A stretch of 64,000 nucleotides of DNA, taken from the NCBI GenBank assembly GCA_016342685.1, contig JAEINU010000007.1, positions 88,201 to 152,200 of the forward strand. The letters run 5' to 3'. Shown piece by piece: positions 52,812-59,706 of the stretch. This DNA comes from Bacteroidales bacterium (GTDB taxonomy: Bacteria; Bacteroidota; Bacteroidia; Bacteroidales; UBA12077). The notes under the pieces are model-generated. The model was not told the origin of the DNA. It made no database searches and saw only the letters and a list, made by a program, of their open reading frames with translations. Position 1 is the first letter of the stretch. Each line of letters begins with the position of its first letter. The position numbers were made by a program, and so were the translations under genes.

Positions 52812-53678
52812 ATGAAAACACCACAAGTAATTGCTGAAATAGGATGCAACCATAAGGGAGACTTTGAGATTGCAAAGGAAATGATAAAAGTTGCAAAAAT
52901 ATTTTGCAGTGCCGATATAGTTAAACTTCAAAAAAGAAATAATAAGGAATTATTAACTGATGAGCAGTTTAATGCTCCTCACCCAAATCCGATAAACTCA
53001 TATGGTGAAACATATGGTGAGCATAGAGAATTTCTTGAATTTACAGTTGAGCAGCATGCTGAACTAAAGAAATATTGTGACGAGTTAGATATTGTATATT
53101 CAACTTCGGTTTGGGATCTTACATCTGCAAAAGAAATAGCTGGTTTAAATCCTGAGTTAATTAAAATTCCATCAGCATGTAATAATAATTATGAGATGCT
53201 TGAATGGCTTTGTAAAAATTACAAAGGAGAAATTCACATTTCTACAGGAATGACTACTAAAAATGAAATCGATGATTTAGTAAACTTTTTTGTAAAGCAA
53301 AACAGAAATAAAGATCTTGTGCTTTATAATTGTACTTCAGGCTATCCTGTTCCTTTTGAAGATGTGTGTTTATTAGAGATTAAAACTCTTATTGAGAAAT
53401 ATGGAGATATCGTTAAGGAAATTGGTTTTTCGGGTCATCATTTAGGAATATCCATTGATGTTGTTGCATACTCATTGGGAGCTACTGTGATAGAAAGACA
53501 TTATACTCTCGATAGAACATGGAAAGGAACAGATCATGCAGCTTCTTTGGAGCCAGATGGAATAAGAAAGCTTAAAAGAAATTTACTTGCAGTTCAGAAA
53601 TCATTGTCTTACAAAGAAAAAGATATTCTTGATATAGAGCAGGTTCAAAGAGATAAATTAAAATATAAGAAGGTTTAA
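52812..53678 (+). CDS. NeuB-like nonulosonate (sialic acid family) synthase without SAF domain
   Basis: A 288-residue TIM-barrel enzyme condensing a hexosamine or hexose phosphate with PEP. Signature parts are 'VIAEIGCNHKGD', 'VKLQKRNN', 'GFSGHHLGISIDVVAYSLGATVIERHYTLDR' (split here by text only) and 'GTDHAASLEP', carrying the metal and PEP ligands. It stops about 60 residues short of usual NeuB proteins, so the C-terminal antifreeze-like (SAF) domain, which caps the partner's active site, is missing. The product could be Neu5Ac, KDN or a relative, or its 9-phosphate. It is tightly spaced with both neighbours. Confidence 0.85.
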   Translation: MKTPQVIAEIGCNHKGDFEIAKEMIKVAKIFCSADIVKLQKRNNKELLTDEQFNAPHPNPINSYGETYGEHREFLEFTVEQHAELKKYCDELDIVYSTSVWDLTSAKEIAGLNPELIKIPSACNNNYEMLEWLCKNYKGEIHISTGMTTKNEIDDLVNFFVKQNRNKDLVLYNCTSGYPVPFEDVCLLEIKTLIEKYGDIVKEIGFSGHHLGISIDVVAYSLGATVIERHYTLDRTWKGTDHAASLEPDGIRKLKRNLLAVQKSLSYKEKDILDIEQVQRDKLKYKKV

Positions 53679-53680
53679 GA

Positions 53681-54697
53681 ATGCAAAGACAGGTATTTGT
53701 ATGTGGTACTTTGTTTCATGTATACGTTAGTATCTTAAAAGCAATAGAGTATAAGAAAGAGGGGGAAGTTGAAACCTTACTTGTTGTAAATGACCATACA
53801 CCGGGTATTAATGATCTGATTATTCAGTTAAAAGAAAGGAATTACTTTACACACATTTTATATGTTCCCTTTATTGAAATAACTCGAAATTTAGAACATA
53901 AAGAAAATGTCCTAAAAAGAGCAATCCATAGAAATAAACTTTCGATTAAGTATGTTGAAGATGGTTCTTCAATTAAAGATTATTATGATTTTATTAAAAG
54001 TTCCGAAATAAATTTATTTTACAACTTAGGACTTGTATCGTCTTACTTTTTAATGAATTTTAGGTCAAACTACTTTAGGATGCTTGAGGATGGTTATAGG
54101 AATTATCATCCGAGAGTTAATGCATTTAAAGCGTTTAAGAGAAAATATATTCTAAGAACGGTAATTGGAGAAGGTCGTGATAATTTGATAAAGTCTATTG
54201 AAGTTCAGTACCCGGATAGGATTCCTGAAGTTGTAAGGCATAAAGGGAAAGTGCTTGATTTTAAAATGATGATTGAGATTTTAACTAAAAAGGAGAAAGA
54301 CGATATTGTAACAACTTTCCTAAAAGGAAAAAGGATTGAAGTTGAAAGCACAAAAAATTTAGTATTAATTACTCAGCCTTTATCTGAAGATAAAATTCTA
54401 AGTCAAGAAGATAAGATAAAAGTATATAACAATATTTTAGAAAAATACAGTCAAGATTATAGCATTTATATAAAAACTCATCCAAGAGAAGTTACAGATT
54501 ATAAATCAAATATTAATTTTGATTATACAGAAATTCCACGAAGCTTTCCTCTTGAGTTTTTAGATTTTATGGATAATATTAATTTTGATATTGGCATTAC
54601 TATTTTTAGTAGTGCTTTAGACAATATAAAATGCGTTAAAAAGAGAGTTTTTCTAGGGAAAGAATATATTAAGAAGAAAGCTCTTCGGAAATATTAA
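53681..54697 (+). CDS. Glycosyltransferase, probably GT52 (sialyltransferase-like)
   Basis: A 338-residue soluble protein with no signal peptide. 'VFVCGTLFHVYVSILKAIEYKKE' at the start and a C-terminal half with 'LVLITQPLSED', 'YSIYIKTHPREVTDY' and 'IPRSFPLEFLDF' match what I know of GT52 lipooligosaccharide sialyltransferases, where the second half binds the CMP donor. It lies two bases after the NeuB-like synthase and is the natural user of the CMP sugar made by the two previous genes. The family call is from motif recall, not a search. Confidence 0.7.
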   Translation: MQRQVFVCGTLFHVYVSILKAIEYKKEGEVETLLVVNDHTPGINDLIIQLKERNYFTHILYVPFIEITRNLEHKENVLKRAIHRNKLSIKYVEDGSSIKDYYDFIKSSEINLFYNLGLVSSYFLMNFRSNYFRMLEDGYRNYHPRVNAFKAFKRKYILRTVIGEGRDNLIKSIEVQYPDRIPEVVRHKGKVLDFKMMIEILTKKEKDDIVTTFLKGKRIEVESTKNLVLITQPLSEDKILSQEDKIKVYNNILEKYSQDYSIYIKTHPREVTDYKSNINFDYTEIPRSFPLEFLDFMDNINFDIGITIFSSALDNIKCVKKRVFLGKEYIKKKALRKY

Positions 54698-54754
54698 TTC
54701 TAGCATAATGGAAATTGTAAATATGTACCTAACAACTAGTAAAATAAAATCTAT

Positions 54755-55438
54755 ATGAAAATTGTAATATTAGCAGCAGGAATTGGTTCAAGATTAGGGA
54801 ATCCTTTTCCAAAGCCACTAACTCCACTTAAAAGTGGAGATACTATAATGAAACAGCAAATAAATAATTTATCGTCGTATTTTAATTTCGATGATATAAA
54901 TATTGTTGTTGGTTTTAAGAAGGATCTTATTATGGAGAGTATGCCTGATGCAACATTTATTTACAATCCTGTTTTCGATCAAACCAATACATCAAAAAGT
55001 CTCTTAAAAGCCTTAAAGAAATATATTGGGGAGTCAGTTTTATGGTTAAACGGTGATGTTGTTTTCGACAAAAAAATCTTTGGATTGTTAACGCCCTATA
55101 TCAATAAAAATGAATCTTTCATTTCAGTGAATAACGAGGAAGTAGGCGACGAAGAAGTTAAATATACCTTGGATTCGAATGGTTTTATTAAGGATATTTC
55201 AAAAACTGTAGAGAATGGTTTAGGGGAAGCCGTTGGAATTAATTTTATATCTTCAAAAGATATTAATTTCTTTATTAAGCGGTTGGAAGAGTGCGATAAT
55301 AACGACTATTTCGAGAGAGGCATCGAAATGGCAATTCAGCTTGATCAAATTAAAGTTAAGGCTGTTGATATTTCAAAATACAATTGTGTAGAGGTTGATT
55401 TTTTAGAAGATCTGGAAAATGCCAATAAATTATTTTAG
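54755..55438 (+). CDS. LicC-like nucleotidyltransferase (CDP-alcohol or NDP-sugar forming)
   Basis: A 227-residue NTP transferase. The nucleotide loop is ILAAGIGSRLG with 'PKPLTPL' following; 'VFDQTNTSKSLLKAL' is very like the phosphocholine cytidylyltransferase LicC, and 'WLNGDVVFD' holds the metal-binding Asp. It likely makes CDP-choline, CDP-ethanolamine or a related activated alcohol. It is followed after three bases by a glycerophosphotransferase-like gene, which would use a CDP-alcohol donor. The substrate is inference. Confidence 0.78.
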   Translation: MKIVILAAGIGSRLGNPFPKPLTPLKSGDTIMKQQINNLSSYFNFDDINIVVGFKKDLIMESMPDATFIYNPVFDQTNTSKSLLKALKKYIGESVLWLNGDVVFDKKIFGLLTPYINKNESFISVNNEEVGDEEVKYTLDSNGFIKDISKTVENGLGEAVGINFISSKDINFFIKRLEECDNNDYFERGIEMAIQLDQIKVKAVDISKYNCVEVDFLEDLENANKLF

Positions 55439-55441
55439 TTA

Positions 55442-56485
55442 ATGAAAACAACGCTTTTTTGTAAAAATCCATATGCTTTTGGAATCCTAAGACCAATTTA
55501 CGATGAACTTATAAAACGAAATCATCCTGTAAAATGGTTTGTTCCAAAAAAAATAGTTGAAAAATTTCCTTTTAAAGAAGAATGTGATTACACAACTAGC
55601 ATTCAAGATATTTATGATTATAAAAGTGATGTTATTTTTACACCTGGAAATGGAATGCCATATTACCTTCGAGGATTTAAAACGCAGGTATTTCACGGAT
55701 TAGCAGGAGAGAAAAAAGGTCATTTTAGAATTCGACATTACTTTGATTTATACTTGACTCAGGGGCCTTATTTCACCAATCGATTTAAAAAACTTGCGCA
55801 AAAGCACAAAGATTTTGAGGTATTTGAAACAGGTTGGCCAAAACTAGATCAACTCTTTCGCGAACAAAATTCTCATTCAGATGAAAAGAAATCTTTGCTC
55901 GAAAAACACAATTGCAAAAGAATAGTATTATATGCACCTACCTTCTCACCATCTCTTACATCAACAACAGAATTAAAATCGGAGTTATTTAAACTCGCAA
56001 ATAAGGGCAACTTAGTCTTAATTAAGTTTCACGATTTAATGGATAAGACAGTTGTTGCTGAATACAAAGAGATCTGTAAAAAGGAAGAAAGTGCAATTGT
56101 TATTGAGGATAATAATATTATTAAATATCTAATTCTGGCCGATATATTAATTAGCGATACATCTTCTGTTGTGTATGAGTTTTTGTTACTAGACAAGCCT
56201 GTTATAACATTAAACTCAAGTTCAAAAAATATTAAATGGAAAGATATCTCTAAAGGATTAGAATTGGGGGCTGCTTTTGAAAAAACCATTGTAGATGATG
56301 AGTTTAAAAGCCAAAGAAAATGGATTATCGACAACTATCATCCATACAACGATGGTTTGTCTTCAGCAAGAATGGTTGACGCTTTAGAAAAACATATTGA
56401 AGAAAACCCTATTCCGGAATATCGTAAAATATCGTGGTTGCGAAGAAGAAAAATGCAAAAAGTATTTGGTAAAGTAATAGATTAG
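55442..56485 (+). CDS. CDP-glycerol glycerophosphotransferase family protein (TagB/TagF-like)
   Basis: A 347-residue GT-B fold enzyme. Family marks are 'TQVFHGLAGEKKGHFRIRHY' (the catalytic His region), 'TGWPKLDQLF', 'LYAPTFSPS', and 'DILISDTSSVVYEFLLLDKPVI' near the end, which binds the donor phosphates. In Gram-positive bacteria this family builds teichoic acid; in Gram-negative bacteria it acts in capsule or lipooligosaccharide decoration. It ends the glycan cassette and is three bases from tsaC. Confidence 0.88.
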   Translation: MKTTLFCKNPYAFGILRPIYDELIKRNHPVKWFVPKKIVEKFPFKEECDYTTSIQDIYDYKSDVIFTPGNGMPYYLRGFKTQVFHGLAGEKKGHFRIRHYFDLYLTQGPYFTNRFKKLAQKHKDFEVFETGWPKLDQLFREQNSHSDEKKSLLEKHNCKRIVLYAPTFSPSLTSTTELKSELFKLANKGNLVLIKFHDLMDKTVVAEYKEICKKEESAIVIEDNNIIKYLILADILISDTSSVVYEFLLLDKPVITLNSSSKNIKWKDISKGLELGAAFEKTIVDDEFKSQRKWIIDNYHPYNDGLSSARMVDALEKHIEENPIPEYRKISWLRRRKMQKVFGKVID

Positions 56486-56488
56486 TTT

Positions 56489-57052
56489 ATGAAAGTAGAT
56501 ATTGAAAAAGCTTTGGAAGTGCTTAAAAATGGAGGAGTGATTTTATATCCAACCGATACCATTTGGGGACTAGGTTGCGATGCTACAAACCTTGAAGCTA
56601 TAGAGAAAATATATAAAATAAAGCAACGAAACGATCAGAAAAGTCTATTAATTTTACTCGATAACCCTGGAAAAATTGCATCTTATGTACAAGAAATTCC
56701 CGAAATAACTTGGGACTTAATCGATCTCTCAGAAAAACCGTTGACAATAATTTATTCGGATGCTAAAAATTTAGCTCCAAATTTAATTGCCGATGATGGT
56801 AGTATTGGTATCAGAATTCCCGATGATCCGTTTTGTCAGAGGTTAATACAAAGATTTAAAAAGCCTTTAGTTTCTACATCAGCAAATATAAGTGGAGATA
56901 AAGCTCCGGGAAACTTTACAGAAATAAGTCAGGAAATTCTAGATTTAGTAGATTATATTGTTGAGTGGAGGCAAGATGATTATACCAAATCGCAAGCATC
57001 GAGCATTTTAAAGCTTAAAAATAATGGTGAAATTACAATAATTCGAGAGTAA
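56489..57052 (+). CDS. tsaC: L-threonylcarbamoyladenylate synthase (YrdC/Sua5 type)
   Basis: A 187-residue YrdC-domain protein making the activated intermediate for tRNA t6A37. Key parts are 'GGVILYPTDTIWGLGCDA', 'KIKQRNDQKSLLIL' and 'PLVSTSANISG'. It lacks the Sua5 C-terminal domain, so it is the short form. It is housekeeping and unrelated to the glycan genes before it, with which it seems to share a transcript. Its stop abuts that of the opposing siaC-like gene. Confidence 0.93.
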   Translation: MKVDIEKALEVLKNGGVILYPTDTIWGLGCDATNLEAIEKIYKIKQRNDQKSLLILLDNPGKIASYVQEIPEITWDLIDLSEKPLTIIYSDAKNLAPNLIADDGSIGIRIPDDPFCQRLIQRFKKPLVSTSANISGDKAPGNFTEISQEILDLVDYIVEWRQDDYTKSQASSILKLKNNGEITIIRE

Positions 57053-57430
57053 TTATTTTTGTATTAATTCAAAAGGGACATTAATAATTGATTTGTATTC
57101 TAAACCTTTTTCCTCAATAAGATCATCTCCATTAGTATAATGCCAAGTAATTTTAATGGCATTGCCTGATTCTTTAATTTTTTCAAGCTCCAAGAAAATA
57201 TTATAAATCATTTTAGCAGATGATGAGTTGAAATATTCAAAATCACAAATTAAATGAGTCGATTTATTAGGTGATTTTATATAATTATCAATCCAGTTTA
57301 ACACAGGTTCAAAAAAGTTATTTGTATTCTCTGGTAACGAATTTCCTTTAATCTCAAATTGATTATTCTCTGCATCAAATATAATATACGGAGTATCTCG
57401 GGTACTTTTAATTTCTAGCTTTGTAGGCAT
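57053..57430 (-). CDS. SiaC-like regulatory phosphoprotein (DUF1987)
   Basis: A 125-residue STAS-like protein matching the SiaC family: 'EIKSTRDTPYIIFD', 'ENTNNFFEPVLNWIDNYI', and 'CDFEYFNSSSAKMIYNIF'. In Pseudomonas aeruginosa SiaC is phosphorylated on a Thr just after 'YFN'; here the same place has Ser69. There it controls the diguanylate cyclase SiaD, with kinase SiaB and phosphatase SiaA. The kinase gene lies 9 bases upstream. No SiaD or SiaA gene is adjacent. Confidence 0.88.
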   Translation of the reverse strand: MPTKLEIKSTRDTPYIIFDAENNQFEIKGNSLPENTNNFFEPVLNWIDNYIKSPNKSTHLICDFEYFNSSSAKMIYNIFLELEKIKESGNAIKITWHYTNGDDLIEEKGLEYKSIINVPFELIQK

Positions 57431-57439
57431 GATATAGTT

Positions 57440-58558
57440 TTATGCAATTACATTTATTGTTAAGAATGACTTTTTACTATCAATTCTTATTATTGAATAA
57501 TTAACGGGAGAAATTATTCGGCGTGCAATATCAATTAAACCAATTCCAGCACCTTCTTTTTTAGGAATGTTTCGTTCCCGAAGTTTATCTAAATAAAGAT
57601 CTTTTAATTCTTTCCCGTTAAGATTGTTTATTTGATCTAGAAGATCTTTTAGATCATCCACATATTCGTTCTGAATTAAATTACCGGTATTTATAATAAA
57701 ACATCCATCAGATTCTCCAATCATGAAAATGCCTTCTTTTTTACCATTTTCGACATAGCAGTGTTTACTAATATTTTGAAGTAACTCAACCAAAATGTGA
57801 AATACCTTCTTTTTTGAAACTTCATCCTTCTTTTCTTTTTGCAGATTCTCTTCAATAATATTTAAAACTGGAAAAATTGCATCCTGTGAGAAGTCACCTT
57901 TATGAATAATCAAAATGTTACTATCGGTCATTTTCTGATGGTACTCAATTGCTTCTTTAAGTTCGAAAGGAGATTCTTCATTATTTTGAAAAACTTCTTC
58001 CATTGATTTTAGTACAATCTGATTGTAGAAGAAAGAAAATTTATCGTCGAAATCCTGAAAGAAATAATCTAGTTTCTGGCCTGATTTTCTTGCCATTTCA
58101 ATCAAACCTAAACCAGCACCTCCTTTTTCCGAAATTTCTTGATTTGCAAGAACATCTCTATAAAGCTGCTTAAGTTCTTCTTTACTTAAACTATTCACTT
58201 TTTCGAGCTGACGCTTAAGTTCTGGGATCTTATGTTTTTCAACTAAATTTCCAGAAGTAATATAATAAATTCCCTGCCAGTTCTTAGTTAAAAAGAATCC
58301 TTCATCAACGTAATCAATTTCTTCTCCATCAATAATTTCTCCATGTCGGACAATGTTTTGGAAACACTCAGCCATTAGAAAAGACGCTTTCTTCTTCATC
58401 TTTGTTAAAGAAGCATTGTTGAGAATATTATACTCGCTTAACTCAATAAGTTTATTGGTAATTTCATCGCTAAAACTACCGTTATACAGCAAGCACAAGT
58501 TATCTTCACTTATTCTATCAAAAAACCAAAACGTTGTATCAATATTCATTGACTTCAT
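57440..58558 (-). CDS. Tandem-duplicated SiaB-family protein kinase
   Basis: A 372-residue protein made of two SiaB-like GHKL kinase units in a row, where usual SiaB has about 185 residues. The first unit (about 1-185) has an N-box E64-x3-N68 (ECFQNIVRHG), SGN at 102-104 and GGAGLGL at 146-152. The second (about 205-372) has E258-x3-N262 (ELLQNISKHC), TGN at 291-293 and GAGIGL at 336-341. Both keep the ATP-binding residues, so both may be active. It is co-transcribed with the siaC-like gene, its expected substrate. Confidence 0.88.
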   Translation of the reverse strand: MKSMNIDTTFWFFDRISEDNLCLLYNGSFSDEITNKLIELSEYNILNNASLTKMKKKASFLMAECFQNIVRHGEIIDGEEIDYVDEGFFLTKNWQGIYYITSGNLVEKHKIPELKRQLEKVNSLSKEELKQLYRDVLANQEISEKGGAGLGLIEMARKSGQKLDYFFQDFDDKFSFFYNQIVLKSMEEVFQNNEESPFELKEAIEYHQKMTDSNILIIHKGDFSQDAIFPVLNIIEENLQKEKKDEVSKKKVFHILVELLQNISKHCYVENGKKEGIFMIGESDGCFIINTGNLIQNEYVDDLKDLLDQINNLNGKELKDLYLDKLRERNIPKKEGAGIGLIDIARRIISPVNYSIIRIDSKKSFLTINVIA

Positions 58559-58718
58559 GAGTTTTTTCGTAATTCAATTAATAAAATAAAGGAAAATATA
58601 TGAAATCCACTAATTTTTCGAAGCTAAAATCGTGATTTAAATCAATCCTTTGTTAAAGATAGAATTATTAGAGTCGTATCTAATTTTAAATTATCTTTAA
58701 AAACCTAAAAATCGAGTA

Positions 58719-59675
58719 ATGAAAGCAGCAGTAATAAATCAATTCGGAAGTCCTGAAGTCTTTGAAATCAGGAATATAGAAAAACCAATTATAAAAGAAG
58801 ATCAAATCTTAATTAAAGTGTTTGCAACAAGCATTAATCCAATTGATTGGAAACAGCGTAAAGGAAATCACAAATTGATATTAGGTTCACCATTTCCAAT
58901 AACTCTGGGATATGATGTGTCTGGCGAGGTAGTTAAAATTGGAAATGAAATAAAGGATTTCGAGATAGGCGACAGGGTATTTGGTGTTTTAGATAATAAA
59001 TATGGTGGAGCATTGGCAGAGTATGCAACTGGGCACGAAAAGTGTTTTTCAAAAATGCCTGAGAATATTACTGTTGAAGAAGCTGCCGCTTTTCCAATGG
59101 TTGCTCTAACATCTTTGCAAGCATTAAGAGATAAAGGGAATTTAAAAGTGGGACAAACTGTTTTGATAAATGGCGCTTCAGGCGGAGTTGGACATATGGC
59201 AATACAGATTGCTAAGTTAATGCAGGCAAAAGTTATAGCAGTTGCTAGTGATAAAAGCGAACGTTTTATTAAACAATTCGAACCTGATGAATTCATAGAT
59301 TACACTAAACAAAGTGTTTTAGACTTAAATCAAAAGGTAGATATTTTCTTTGATGTAGCAAGTAATTATACATTTCCTAAAACAAAGCACCTTTTAAATT
59401 CAGGAGGAGTTTATTTAAATTTGGAGTATATCAATACAATAAAAAAGATGCCGCTTTATAAGTTACATCAGTTATTTTCAAAAGGGAAAAAAGCAAAATC
59501 ATTATTAATGAAACAGAATCGGGCAGATTTTGAGATAATATCAAAATGGATTACCAAAGGCCTTTTAAAAGTATCTATTGACGAAAGCTTTAATCTAAAT
59601 AATATTTCGGCAGCACACGATTATGCTCAACAAGGACACAATAAAGGCAAGAACGTTGTAGTTATTAATAATTAA
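58719..59675 (+). CDS. NAD(P)-dependent zinc-free alcohol dehydrogenase/quinone oxidoreductase
   Basis: A 318-residue medium-chain dehydrogenase/reductase. The N-terminal GroES-like part (about 25-115) has 'SINPIDWKQRKG' and 'GYDVSGEVV', and the nucleotide site is GASGGVGHMAIQIAK (about 152-166). No structural or catalytic zinc cysteine set is seen, so it belongs to the quinone oxidoreductase (Qor) branch. The substrate is unknown. A TATCTTTA box lies 20 bases upstream. The penicillin-binding protein gene follows after 31 bases. Confidence 0.9.
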   Translation: MKAAVINQFGSPEVFEIRNIEKPIIKEDQILIKVFATSINPIDWKQRKGNHKLILGSPFPITLGYDVSGEVVKIGNEIKDFEIGDRVFGVLDNKYGGALAEYATGHEKCFSKMPENITVEEAAAFPMVALTSLQALRDKGNLKVGQTVLINGASGGVGHMAIQIAKLMQAKVIAVASDKSERFIKQFEPDEFIDYTKQSVLDLNQKVDIFFDVASNYTFPKTKHLLNSGGVYLNLEYINTIKKMPLYKLHQLFSKGKKAKSLLMKQNRADFEIISKWITKGLLKVSIDESFNLNNISAAHDYAQQGHNKGKNVVVINN

Positions 59676-59706
59676 TTTCGAAAGTTTTATTTATCAGGAT
59701 TTAAAA

